Below, in pieces: positions 8,093 to 16,397 of a stretch of DNA of 53,871 nt (position 1 is the stretch's first letter; every line of letters begins with the position of its first letter). The DNA lies in the NCBI GenBank assembly GCA_947088345.1, contig CAMUGE010000018.1, positions 1 through 53,871 on the forward strand, written 5' to 3'. This DNA comes from an uncultured Roseburia sp. Its GTDB lineage: Bacteria; Bacillota; Clostridia; Lachnospirales; Lachnospiraceae. A model generated the notes under the pieces. That model was not told where the DNA came from. It did no database searches and was given only the letters and a program-made list of their open reading frames with translations. The position numbers and the translations under genes were made by a program.

Positions 8093-8173
8093 CGTGAAAA
8101 GTACTTGTAATGCTCATGCCAGAGGGCAAAACGCGAAACAGGTTCGCGCGCCAACAAGTACTAAGTTTCACGC
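8091..8173 (+). repeat. Palindromic repeat module, long form, copy 3
   Basis: Same 84-bp unit as copy 2 with only single-base changes; the final base breaks one terminal pair. It begins inside the livF stop codon, just as copy 1 begins inside the livG stop codon. Confidence 0.9.
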
Positions 8174-8175
8174 CA

Positions 8176-8296
8176 GAGAATCCCCGAAAACAGGGGATTC
8201 TCCGCGCAGATTTGAGTCGCGGCAGAGCCGCGACATGGGAGTTAGCGTGAAATTAGAAATTTCACAATCCTGATTTGTATGCCCGCCAAAGCGGGC
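8176..8296 (+). repeat. Run of four short hairpins between repeat copies 3 and 4
   Basis: GAGAATCCCC/GGGGATTCTC (8176-8185 and 8193-8202); GTCGCGGC AGA GCCGCGAC (8216-8234); GTGAAATT with AATTTCAC (8247-8265), a mini-module starting in the linker GTTAGCGTGA; and GCCCGC CAAA GCGGGC (8281-8296). The stems differ in sequence but every one is fully paired. Confidence 0.8.
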
Positions 8297-8307
8297 GCAT
8301 GGGAGTT

Positions 8308-8391
8308 AGCGTGAAAAGTACTTGTAATGCTCATGCCAGAGGGCAAAACGCGAAACAGGTTCGCGCGCCAACAAGTACTAAGTTTCACGCT
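8308..8391 (+). repeat. Palindromic repeat module, long form, copy 4
   Basis: 84 bp, differing from copy 3 only at the last base. It is preceded by the linker CATGGGAGTTAGCG. Confidence 0.9.
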
Positions 8392-8401
8392 CTTGATTTG
8401 A

Positions 8402-8485
8402 GATTCCGCAAAGCGGAAATCATATTGGTTAGCGGGAAATAAGAAATATCGCGATTCTGAAAAAGAATACCCGCCAAAACGGGCG
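8402..8485 (+). repeat. Terminal short hairpins of the repeat array
   Basis: GATTCCGC AAA GCGGAAATC (8402-8421) is the same hairpin as at 7255 with one inserted A. It is followed by the linker ATATTGGTTAGCG, a degraded mini-module (GCGGGAAAT...ATCGCG) and a CCCG/CGGG hairpin at about 8470-8485. The array then fades before the next gene. Confidence 0.65.
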
Positions 8486-8553
8486 AATGAGAGTTAGAAT
8501 GAGATTTTGTCTTGCGAAATCAGATAGATTAGCTGATCAGACGGAGGATATGT

Positions 8554-9180
8554 ATGAAGAAAACAGTGATTACGATTGCGAGAAGTTATGGGAGCGGCGG
8601 CCGTACGTTGGGTAAATTGCTGGCGCAGCGGCTTGGAATCAATTTTTATGACAGAGAGATTTTAAGAATGGCGTCGGACGAGAGCGGAATTAACGAGGCG
8701 TTGTTTGCGCAGGCGGATGAGCGTTTAAAGCGTTCTCCGCTTTTCTCCATTATTAAAAGGGAGCCATACCATGGCAGTATAATACGGCCTGAGAGCGCCG
8801 ATTTTGTGTCGGATGATAATCTGTTTAATTATCAGGCTAAAGTAATACGGGAGTTGGCTGCGGAGGAGTCCTGCATAATTATTGGCAGATGTGCCGATTA
8901 CATTTTGAAAGGACAGCCGGATGTGACACGTCTTTATTTTTATGCACCAATGGAGGATTGCATTGTCAGGGTGAAAGATCAGGTCGGGCTTTCGGAGAAA
9001 GAGGCCGTGAAGCGGATTGAGAAGACAGATAAATATCGTGCAGATTATTATAAATTTTACACCGGAAGAGACTGGAACGATACCAGAAATTATGATGTGT
9101 GTCTAAATACCGTCAGTATGGATTATGCAAAATTAATAGAAGTTGTGGAAAAAATACTCGAAATTCGTCAGATTTTATAA
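8554..9180 (+). CDS. Cytidylate kinase-like family protein
   Basis: 208 residues. GGAGG (8543-8547) precedes the ATG by 6 nt. The N-terminal TIARSYGSGGRTLGKLLAQ is the P-loop-like nucleotide-binding segment of the cytidylate kinase 2 family (PF13189), followed by INFYDREILRMASDESGI and a central CIIIGRCADYIL. The family is widespread in Clostridia and often linked to transporters or CBS domains. Its real substrate is not established, and the canonical cmk gene is a different family. It stands alone after the repeat array, with no partner gene. Confidence 0.85.
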   Translation: MKKTVITIARSYGSGGRTLGKLLAQRLGINFYDREILRMASDESGINEALFAQADERLKRSPLFSIIKREPYHGSIIRPESADFVSDDNLFNYQAKVIRELAAEESCIIIGRCADYILKGQPDVTRLYFYAPMEDCIVRVKDQVGLSEKEAVKRIEKTDKYRADYYKFYTGRDWNDTRNYDVCLNTVSMDYAKLIEVVEKILEIRQIL

Positions 9181-9329
9181 TAAAAAATAAAATATTGTAA
9201 ACAAAAAGTTAAAAAATTACTAACAATATTAAGATTATACGGTTTCCTTTTGGCTAGATTGCCGGTATAATAAACATATCAGGACATTACAGAAAAATGT
9301 CGGTAATTTATCAAAAGGAGGATTTAGTG

Positions 9330-10451
9330 ATGAGAAAGAAAGTTTTATCCGCACTTTTATGTGCAGTAATGGCAGTGACCATGGTTGGATGCGGTTTAAA
9401 GTCGCCGGACAGTGCAGATAACAATGCAGGTGCGAATAACGACGCCAATGCGGATGTTTCCGATGCGGAGGATAACAATGATGCAGCGGATGATGCGGCA
9501 GACGACGATGCGTCTTCAGGCGGCGCGTCGGAGCCGGAGGTAACGCTTGTATACGCAGAAGTAAATCCGCTTGATACGATTGTTGGCCAGACTGCAACTA
9601 AATTTAAAGAAGAGGTTGAGCGGCTTTCTGACGGAACAATTGAAATTGATGTGCAGGCGAGCGGCGTTCTCGGTTCTGAAAACGATGTGCTGGATACTAT
9701 GCTGGGCGGCGGCGGTACGATTCAGATGTCCCGTATTTCCGCATTTGCGCTGACGAGTTACGGCGGTGAGAAATCCATGCTGCTTTCTCTTCCGTATACG
9801 TTTGTAAATCGTGAGCATTTCTGGAACTTTGCTACGTCCGACCTTGCGGAGGAATTTTTGCTTGAACCACAGGAAAATGGAAGCGGTGTCAGAGGCCTGT
9901 TTTACGGTGAGGAAGGATTCCGTCATTTCTTTACAAAGGAACCGGTTGCCGAGATCGGCGATCTTGCAGGCATGAAACTGCGTGTTTCAAATGACCCGGT
10001 TATGAACGGTCTGGTAGAGGGACTTGGCGCAAACCCGACTGTTGTCGCATTTGGCGAATTATACTCTGCACTGCAGACAGGCGTTGTAGACGGCGCTGAA
10101 CAGCCAATTGCAAACTACAAATCAAATGCATTTCAGGAGGTTGCACCGAACTTAATCTTAGATGGCCATACACTTGGGGCAATTCAGGTTATTATTACAG
10201 ATGACGCGTGGAACGGGCTGACGGAAGAGCAGCAGAATATCCTTGTTGAGGCGGGAAAACTTGCTTCTGCATATAACCGTGAGATTTCCGAGAGCGCAGA
10301 AAACGAAGTTTTGGATCAGCTTAAGGCAGACGGCATCAATGTTGTGGAAGTAAGCGATCTTACGCCATGGCAGGATGCGGTAAAAGATGTGATTACAGAG
10401 AATACAAAGGGACAGGAAGAATTATATCAGAAGCTTCTTGACTTACAGTAA
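9330..10451 (+). CDS. dctP: TRAP transporter substrate-binding lipoprotein, DctP family
   Basis: 373 residues from the ATG at 9330. AAGGAGG ends 8 nt upstream, so an in-frame ATG at 9297 is not the start. The lipoprotein signal ends at MVGC, followed by an Asp/Asn/Ala-rich linker and the DctP fold. Recognisable elements are VGQTATKFKEEVERLSDG, a pocket region LSLPYTFVNREHFW and the TRAP-SBP signature around GMKLRVSNDPVMNGLVEGLG, including the arginine that normally binds a ligand carboxylate. The ligand is probably an organic acid such as a dicarboxylate or sugar acid. The permease genes follow after an intercistronic hairpin. A TATAAT at 9266-9271 has only a poor -35, consistent with activator dependence. 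Confidence 0.93.
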   Translation: MRKKVLSALLCAVMAVTMVGCGLKSPDSADNNAGANNDANADVSDAEDNNDAADDAADDDASSGGASEPEVTLVYAEVNPLDTIVGQTATKFKEEVERLSDGTIEIDVQASGVLGSENDVLDTMLGGGGTIQMSRISAFALTSYGGEKSMLLSLPYTFVNREHFWNFATSDLAEEFLLEPQENGSGVRGLFYGEEGFRHFFTKEPVAEIGDLAGMKLRVSNDPVMNGLVEGLGANPTVVAFGELYSALQTGVVDGAEQPIANYKSNAFQEVAPNLILDGHTLGAIQVIITDDAWNGLTEEQQNILVEAGKLASAYNREISESAENEVLDQLKADGINVVEVSDLTPWQDAVKDVITENTKGQEELYQKLLDLQ

Positions 10452-10524
10452 ATCGCGCCATACAGCGACTGCTGTCTGACAGGCCGTATGGATGTCAGTG
10501 TAAAGTAACACAAACAATCCCGGG

Positions 10525-10563
10525 GCACAGAGGCAGTAATATGTTCTCTGTGCTTCTTTTCTA
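10525..10563 (+). terminator. Intercistronic terminator/attenuator between dctP and dctQ
   Basis: GCACAGAG (10525-10532) pairs with CTCTGTGC (10546-10553), followed by TTCTTTTCT. Just upstream, CCATAC (10458-10463) can pair with GTATGG (10486-10491) around a CTGTC/GACAG hairpin, a possible 3'-end stabiliser. The arrangement would give more binding protein than membrane subunits. Confidence 0.65.
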
Positions 10564-10636
10564 AACACCAGGCGGAAATGTTTTAGTTCCATACGTTAGA
10601 AGATGGTGTTATTAGAACAGAAAGGAAAGATAGCCT

Positions 10637-11164
10637 ATGCCAAAATTTTTTCAGACTGTGGATAAGATCAGACCGTTCTATGATATTACATATAAAATCG
10701 TTCTGATTATCTGTAAACTTCTTTTAATTGCCGATATTTTAATTACATCGGTATGTGTTGTCGGCCGTTATGTACCGTTTGTGCCAGATCCCGCCTGGAG
10801 CGAGGAAGTCGTTTTAACGCTTATGTCCTATATGGCAGTGTTGTCGGCTGCGCTTGCGATTCGTCGGGGAGCTCATATAAGAATGACTGCGTTAGACAGA
10901 TATCTCCCGAAAACACTGATTAAAGTATTAGATATTCTTGCTGATGTCTGTGTACTGATCCTTGCCGTTGTCATGCTTGTCGTAGGCTGGCAGTATGCTT
11001 TCGGTCTTGGCGCTAAGGCGTCCTATGTCAGTATGCCGTGGCTGTCAAAATTCTGGATGTATTTCCCTATCCCGCTTGCCGGATTTGCTATGATTGTCTT
11101 TGAACTGGAAGCGGTTTACAGCCATATTAAAGGATTTTTTGTAAAGGAGGGAAAAGATATATGA
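10637..11164 (+). CDS. dctQ: TRAP transporter small membrane subunit, DctQ family
   Basis: 175 residues with four predicted membrane segments (about 25-48, 63-83, 98-121 and 138-160). The DctQ landmarks are WSEEVVLTLMSYMAVLSAALAIRRGAHI, where the arginine-rich turn follows the second span. It holds the DctM subunit and completes the sodium-driven TRAP permease. The start has AGAAAGGAAAG upstream. The stop overlaps the dctM start in an ATGA. Confidence 0.9.
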   Translation: MPKFFQTVDKIRPFYDITYKIVLIICKLLLIADILITSVCVVGRYVPFVPDPAWSEEVVLTLMSYMAVLSAALAIRRGAHIRMTALDRYLPKTLIKVLDILADVCVLILAVVMLVVGWQYAFGLGAKASYVSMPWLSKFWMYFPIPLAGFAMIVFELEAVYSHIKGFFVKEGKDI

Positions 11165-12465
11165 GTACACAAACAATCGCGATCTGTGTGTTATTGATCA
11201 GTTTTATTATAATGATTTTTTTAAGATTTCCGATTGCGTATGCGGTAGCGTTGTCTTCTCTTCTTTGTCTGCTCGCTCAGGGACTTCCGCTTACAACGAT
11301 CTGTCAGCAGATGGTAAAAGGAATCAGTTCATTTAGCTTGATGGCGGTTCCGTTTTTTATTACGATGGGCTGTCTGATGGGTTCCGGAGGTATTTCGGAG
11401 AAATTGATTGCACTCGCTAACGCCTGTGTAGGCTGGATGACGGGCGGAATGGCAATGGTAAATATCGTTGCATCCTACTTCTTTGGCGGTATTTCCGGTT
11501 CTGCGTCTGCAGATACGGCTTCTCTGGGAAGTATATTAATTCCGATGATGGTTGACCAGGGTTATGACGATGATTTTTCAACGGCCGTTACCATTACATC
11601 ATCCTGTGAGGGACTTTTGGTGCCGCCGAGTCATAATATGGTTATTTATGCTATGTCGGCAGGCGGAGTATCCGTCGGAAGTCTGTTTTTGGCAGGATAT
11701 GTGCCAGGGGCGCTGCTTGCGATTTCATTGATGGTTGGTTCCTTTATTATTTCAAAAAAGAGGAAATACCCGAAAGGGGAAAAATTCAGTATCAAAAATC
11801 TTGGAAAACAGTTTATTGTTTCAATCTGGGCGCTTGCTGCAGTTGTGATTGTAGTTGTGGGGGTTGTCGGCGGCTGGTTTACAGCGACTGAGTCTGCGGC
11901 GATTGCGGTAATATACAGTTTGATTGTCAGCGTATTTATCTATAAAGGACTTAACTGGAAAGGCGTCTGGCATGTGCTTGAGCAGTGCGTGGATACGCTC
12001 TCTATCGTCTTGATACTGATTTCAACCTCAAGTATTTTCGGTTACTGCCTGACAACGCTGCATGTTCCGGATCTTGCTGCAAAAGCGATTATAGGACTTA
12101 CAGATAATCCGATTATCCTCGCGCTGTTGTTGGATCTGATTTTGCTTTTGCTGGGATGTATCATGGATATGGCGCCGATTATATTGATTGCAACGCCGAT
12201 TTTGCTTCCGATTGCGACTTCGATTGGGATTGACCCGATCCAGTTTGGCATTATGATGGTGCTCAACTGCGGGATCGGTCTATTGACGCCTCCGGTAGGG
12301 GCAGTGCTCTTTATCGGTTCAGCAGTCGGCAAAGTAAAGATGGAGCGCGTGGTTAAGGCGACCATGCCGTTCTATCTTTGCATGATTGTAGTGTTGCTTC
12401 TGTTGACATTTATTCCGGAGATCAGCCTTTTCTTACCAAGGGCGCTTGGCGGATATACAGGATAA
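11161..12465 (+). CDS. dctM: TRAP transporter large permease subunit, DctM family
   Basis: 434 residues, almost entirely hydrophobic, with the expected 12 or so spans. Typical motifs are FFGGISGSASADTASLGSILIP near residue 105 and GIDPIQFGIMMVLNCGIGLLTPPVG near residue 360, the internally repeated scaffold of the TRAP elevator fold. It overlaps dctQ by 4 bp and is therefore translationally coupled. It imports the ligand captured by DctP. Confidence 0.95.
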   Translation: MSTQTIAICVLLISFIIMIFLRFPIAYAVALSSLLCLLAQGLPLTTICQQMVKGISSFSLMAVPFFITMGCLMGSGGISEKLIALANACVGWMTGGMAMVNIVASYFFGGISGSASADTASLGSILIPMMVDQGYDDDFSTAVTITSSCEGLLVPPSHNMVIYAMSAGGVSVGSLFLAGYVPGALLAISLMVGSFIISKKRKYPKGEKFSIKNLGKQFIVSIWALAAVVIVVVGVVGGWFTATESAAIAVIYSLIVSVFIYKGLNWKGVWHVLEQCVDTLSIVLILISTSSIFGYCLTTLHVPDLAAKAIIGLTDNPIILALLLDLILLLLGCIMDMAPIILIATPILLPIATSIGIDPIQFGIMMVLNCGIGLLTPPVGAVLFIGSAVGKVKMERVVKATMPFYLCMIVVLLLLTFIPEISLFLPRALGGYTG

Positions 12466-12481
12466 GATAAACGGGGTATTT

Positions 12482-12955
12482 ATGGATTATACATTTAAAA
12501 GCACTTTGACGCCGTTTGACTTTTTCAGGCTGTCTATGCACCGGACATATCACTCTGTGATCGGAGTGTGCAATGTTGTGTTTACCGTGGCGGTAATTTT
12601 GCTGACGGCGCATTTTTGGAATCAAACCAGTGATTTTATCGAGGTATTGCTTTTCGCAGGGTGTATTTTGTTTCCGGTACTGCAGCCTCTGGCTGTTTAT
12701 ATGAAAGCAAAGGCGCAGGCGCGTATGGTTCCGCAGGATATGGTACTGAAATTTGACGATGTCGGACTTCATGTTTCGACAGGCGGAAAAAGGGAGACAA
12801 TACGCTGGGAAAAGTTAAAAGGTGTAGTCAGAGAATATAAGATGATCATTTTGTTCTCGGATACCAGGCACGGGTATATTTTAACCGACAGAATGCTTGG
12901 GTGCGAAAAGGAAATGTTTTATGAGCAGGTCAGGAGAAGGATAAGTCAGGAATGA
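12482..12955 (+). CDS. YcxB-like small membrane protein
   Basis: 157 residues from the ATG at 12482, preceded by a weak GGGG site. An ATG at 12446 lies inside dctM and is less likely. Two hydrophobic segments (about 28-46 and 56-76) are followed by a cytoplasmic domain of about 80 residues with FDDVGLHVSTGGKRETIRW and a terminal YILTDRMLGCEKEMFYEQVRRR. That is the usual shape of YcxB-like (PF14317) proteins, which look like membrane-tethered PH-like domains. The position between the TRAP permease and its sensor suggests an accessory role, but no function is established. Confidence 0.65.
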   Translation: MDYTFKSTLTPFDFFRLSMHRTYHSVIGVCNVVFTVAVILLTAHFWNQTSDFIEVLLFAGCILFPVLQPLAVYMKAKAQARMVPQDMVLKFDDVGLHVSTGGKRETIRWEKLKGVVREYKMIILFSDTRHGYILTDRMLGCEKEMFYEQVRRRISQE

Positions 12956-12970
12956 CGAATAGATGAGTTA

Positions 12971-13013
12971 CGGCTGTTGCATGATGCAAGGATGCGGATG
13001 CGGCAGCCGTTTT
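12971..13013 (+). terminator. Rho-independent terminator after the TRAP operon
   Basis: CGGCTG (12971-12976) pairs with CAGCCG (13004-13009), followed by TTTT. An inner TTGCAT/ATGCAA hairpin sits at 12977-12989. It separates the TRAP genes from the sensor genes. Confidence 0.6.
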
Positions 13014-13044
13014 AACGGTTGTCGATTGGAAACGGGGATTTTTT

Positions 13045-14529
13045 ATGAGAAAGAAGTTGCGCCGGTTTTGGCTTGTAGCCACAATTAAACAAAAAATACT
13101 GTTATTTACATGTGTTGTTATGCTGATTATATTTTTTTCTATCTTTCTGGCAGTCTGGGTGGTGCAGTTTTCGATACTGGATTTTGGGGCGATTCTGGAA
13201 GACAATGTAAAATGCAGCAATTTTGTACAGAGCCTTGAGGAGGAAGCAGAACTTTTGCGGGAGTATGTCAAAGGAAACGAGGAAACATCCAGGGAGGCGG
13301 AACTTGACGATGCGATTGGCCGCACGTATCAGGCGCTGAGCGAGATTCCGCTTGACTATACAGAGACAGGGGAACTGCGCTATGCTTTTACATGGTCGAT
13401 TCTGAATTGTTACGAGGTATATCAGAATAAGCGCGACAGCATATTAATTAACAGGCCCGAAAATCCGGAGTATGTACGAATCCTGTATGAGGTTTATGAT
13501 ATGCAGGAAATACTTCTGGTCTATGGGAAAGATCTGATGCGTGAAACGCTGGAGTCCGGAAGTATGGAATATCAGAGAAAAATGTCTGCTCTGATCCATG
13601 TGCCCATGATCGTTGTTGTTTTGGGAACATTGCTGTTGGCATGTATGGTGGCGCTCGCAATGCAGATGTATCGGACCATTATTATGCCGGTTATGGAACT
13701 TGCCAGGGCGTCCCGCCGAATTGCGGCAAATGACTTTTTTATTGACGACGTCTGTGTAGAAAATAAGGACGAGCTGGGTGAACTGGTGCATGCCTACAAT
13801 AAGATGAAATATGCGACCGGTCAGTATATTCTGGCGCTCGAGGAAAAGAGAAACGTGCTGGATTTGCTGCACGCAAAGGAGATGGAGCAGTTAGAGGCTG
13901 AAAAGCGTCTGGAAATGATTAAATTTGAATTGTTAAAGAATCAGATTCGGCCGCATTTTCTTTTTAATACGTTAAATGTGATTGGCGGCATGGCAAATCT
14001 TGAGGAGGCGCAGACAACGGAAAAAATGATTCTGGCGCTCAGCTCTCTCTTTCGCTACAATTTAAAAACGCCGGAAGCTGAAGTGCTGCTTGTGCAGGAA
14101 CTGAAAGTGTTGAAAGATTATATGTATCTGCAGCAGATGCGTTTTGGGGGCAGGATTTCCTATTCGATTGACTGTCTTGTAGATGCGGAAAAGACGATGG
14201 TTCCGACTTTTACCTTTCAGCCTCTGGTGGAAAATGCGATTATCCACGGGCTCTCTCCGAAAGAGGAGGGCGGGCGGATAGTAGTGCGTATCTGGCAGGA
14301 GGGCGAGATACTTACGATAACAGTAGCGGACACCGGGGTCGGCATGACAGAGGAGGAATTGGACATGCTAAAGAAGAGATTAGACGGAGGGGCCGGCAGC
14401 CAGATCGGAATCTCCAATGTATCGCATAGAATTTATGCGCTTTATCCCGAAAGCAGTGTTGCCGTATTCAGCACAAAAGGCGCCGGTACGGTTTTTGTGA
14501 TTAAGATTCCACAGACAGGAGGCAGGTAA
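13045..14529 (+). CDS. Sensor histidine kinase, LytS/YesM type
   Basis: 494 residues. Membrane spans at about 17-41 and 184-207 bracket an extracellular domain of about 140 residues that contains no recognisable Cache or PAS signature. A HAMP-like segment runs from 208 to 262, followed by a helix. The His_kinase domain has IRPHFLFNTLN (His304 as phosphoacceptor), and the ATP-binding domain has QPLVENAIIHGL, VADTGVGM and GIGISN-like QIGISNVSHR. It pairs with the AraC-type regulator whose start overlaps its stop. The third gene of this unit encodes a TRAP-like binding protein, so the kinase probably reads ligand occupancy of that protein. Confidence 0.93.
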   Translation: MRKKLRRFWLVATIKQKILLFTCVVMLIIFFSIFLAVWVVQFSILDFGAILEDNVKCSNFVQSLEEEAELLREYVKGNEETSREAELDDAIGRTYQALSEIPLDYTETGELRYAFTWSILNCYEVYQNKRDSILINRPENPEYVRILYEVYDMQEILLVYGKDLMRETLESGSMEYQRKMSALIHVPMIVVVLGTLLLACMVALAMQMYRTIIMPVMELARASRRIAANDFFIDDVCVENKDELGELVHAYNKMKYATGQYILALEEKRNVLDLLHAKEMEQLEAEKRLEMIKFELLKNQIRPHFLFNTLNVIGGMANLEEAQTTEKMILALSSLFRYNLKTPEAEVLLVQELKVLKDYMYLQQMRFGGRISYSIDCLVDAEKTMVPTFTFQPLVENAIIHGLSPKEEGGRIVVRIWQEGEILTITVADTGVGMTEEELDMLKKRLDGGAGSQIGISNVSHRIYALYPESSVAVFSTKGAGTVFVIKIPQTGGR

Positions 14530-15365
14530 TGTATCGAGTATTGATTGCAGATGATGAACCGATTGAACGACAGGTAGTCGGAAAAAAGATACGAAAGCAT
14601 TTTAAGGATCAATTGGAAATTATAGAGGCAGTAAACGGCAGGGAAGCAGTCGAACTGTTTGATAAACACGGGTGCCAGATTGCCTTACTGGATATAGAAA
14701 TGCCGGGTATGAATGGGCTGGAAGCGGCAGAACGCATACGGGAAAAGGACAAGACGTGCAGCATCATATTTTTGACTGCGTTTGATGAATTTAACTATGC
14801 AAAGCGAGCCATTCTCATACATGCGCTGGATTATCTGCTAAAGCCCGGAACAGATGAGGAACTGATCGCTGTTTTGGAGGAAGCGATCCATATTGCAGAT
14901 ATGCGCGCGGCAGTTGATTTGGAGATTTCCCGTAAAGCATCTGCAAAAAAGACCGGGAAAAAAGATGCGTCGATTGACTGGCATACGGTAAAGAATCAGA
15001 AAGAAATAGAGCAGCTTCCGGAAAACATGCGCATTAAGGCAGTTACCAGAATGATACGGGCGTTTATTGAGGATCATTACAGGGAGGATATCTCGCTGCA
15101 GGACGTGGCAGGCGCAATGAATTATTCGGATGCCTATTTTTGTAAATTGTTTAAGCAGTGTTTTGACAAAAGCTTTATTGTCTATCTATCTGAGTTTCGA
15201 GTGGAAAAGGCAAAAAAAATGTTGGAAGATATTGTAATCAGTGTCAGGGATATCAGCGCGGAAGTAGGATACCGCGATTCTAATTATTTTGCAAAAGTAT
15301 TTAAACGCGTGACAGGCGTGACGCCGAGTGAATACAGGCTGAAAATGCAGAAGAAAGAAGATTGA
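14529..15365 (+). CDS. Response regulator, receiver plus AraC-type DNA-binding domain (YesN-like)
   Basis: 278 residues. The receiver domain covers about 1-120, with the acidic pocket DDE at 8-10, phosphoacceptor Asp55 in LLDIEMPGMNG, Thr83 and Lys105 in LLKPG. A linker rich in lysine and serine follows, then an AraC/XylS domain with two helix-turn-helix units at about 175-275 (ISLQDVAGAMNYSDAYFCKLF and a second near VRDISAEVGYRDSNYFAKVF). The start overlaps the kinase stop by one base (TAATG). Likely targets are the upstream TRAP genes. Confidence 0.94.
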   Translation: MYRVLIADDEPIERQVVGKKIRKHFKDQLEIIEAVNGREAVELFDKHGCQIALLDIEMPGMNGLEAAERIREKDKTCSIIFLTAFDEFNYAKRAILIHALDYLLKPGTDEELIAVLEEAIHIADMRAAVDLEISRKASAKKTGKKDASIDWHTVKNQKEIEQLPENMRIKAVTRMIRAFIEDHYREDISLQDVAGAMNYSDAYFCKLFKQCFDKSFIVYLSEFRVEKAKKMLEDIVISVRDISAEVGYRDSNYFAKVFKRVTGVTPSEYRLKMQKKED

Positions 15366-15369
15366 AGCT

Positions 15370-16380
15370 ATGAAGAAAAAACAGATTTACAGAGCCTTTG
15401 TTTTGTCGATAATATTATTCGCATGGATTGGATATTTGTGGTATAATGAAAACGGAAAGGAGACAGAGCCGGAGTTTGTCTTTACTTATGCGGAAAATCA
15501 GCCCGAAGGTTATCCGACGACGCTTGGCGGCCGTAAGTTTGCCGAGCTGGTGGAGGAGCGGACAAACGGCAGGATAAAAATACTGGTATTTGCAAACGGA
15601 AAACTTGGAGCGGAGGGAGAGGTCATCAGACAGTTACAATACGGAGCCGTTGATTTTGCACGGGTGTCTCTGTCTGAACTCTCCGGGGCAGTCCCAAAGA
15701 TGAATGTTTTGCAGATGCCATACCTGTATACGGATTCGGCGCATATGTGGCGAATTTTAGACGGCAGTATCGGCGATTCGTTTTTGGAGGAGCCGGTAAA
15801 TCAGGAGATGATCGGGCTGTCCTGGTATGATGCGGGATCGAGAAATTTTTATAATATGCTAAAGCCTGTGAGAAGTCCGGACGATATGAAAGGTATGCGG
15901 ATTCGAGTGCAGGATTCGGCGTTGATGAAAGATGTGGTGGAAGCGCTTGGAGCGACGGCCGTTCCGATTGATTATTCTGAAGTTTACGCAGCGCTCGAAC
16001 GGGGCGAGGTGGATGGAGCAGAAAATAACTGGCCGTCCTATGAAGCCACACAGCATTATGAGGTGGCGCCTTATTATACGCTGGACGAACATACGAGAAT
16101 ACCAGAGATACAGCTTAGTTCAAAACACACATGGGAGAAATTAAGCGAGCAGGATCAGCAGGTGATTTTGGAATGTGCGAAAGAATCCGCAGTATATGAA
16201 AGAGAGCTCTGGAGGGAGCGCGAGGGAGAGTCGCGCAGCCAGGCCGAGCGGAACGGCGCAGTTGCAGTGGAGCTTTCGGCGCAGGAAAAGGAACTGTTTT
16301 ATGAGGCGGTGCAGGGCGTTTATGAAAAATATTGCTGTGATTACAAAGATATTATCAAGGCGATCCGAAAAGAAAGTTGA
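15370..16380 (+). CDS. Membrane-anchored TRAP-type solute-binding protein, probable sensor component
   Basis: 336 residues. It belongs to the DctP family (TTLGGRKFAELVEERTNGRI, GMRIRVQDSALMKDVVEALGA, VPIDYSEVYAALERGEVDGAENN). Unlike the transporter binding protein it has no lipobox: residues 9-24 form a single hydrophobic anchor ending in WIGYLWYNENG with no cysteine. It lies 4 bp after the response regulator, in the same unit as the kinase. This placement fits three-component systems in which a binding protein reports ligand to the kinase; a role as a second transporter binding protein is also possible. The acidic GGE/E-rich tail after residue 270 is long. Confidence 0.88.
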   Translation: MKKKQIYRAFVLSIILFAWIGYLWYNENGKETEPEFVFTYAENQPEGYPTTLGGRKFAELVEERTNGRIKILVFANGKLGAEGEVIRQLQYGAVDFARVSLSELSGAVPKMNVLQMPYLYTDSAHMWRILDGSIGDSFLEEPVNQEMIGLSWYDAGSRNFYNMLKPVRSPDDMKGMRIRVQDSALMKDVVEALGATAVPIDYSEVYAALERGEVDGAENNWPSYEATQHYEVAPYYTLDEHTRIPEIQLSSKHTWEKLSEQDQQVILECAKESAVYERELWREREGESRSQAERNGAVAVELSAQEKELFYEAVQGVYEKYCCDYKDIIKAIRKES

Positions 16381-16397
16381 AAGAAAGGCAAGGGTTT

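Noticed and set aside
8055-8273. Open frame of 72 codons after livF
   Set aside because: It overlaps the end of livF in another frame and consists of repeat copy 3 and short hairpins.
7007-8391. CRISPR array
   Set aside because: The 84-bp units are few, irregularly spaced, palindromic throughout and separated by hairpins rather than unique spacers of constant length. No cas genes are present.
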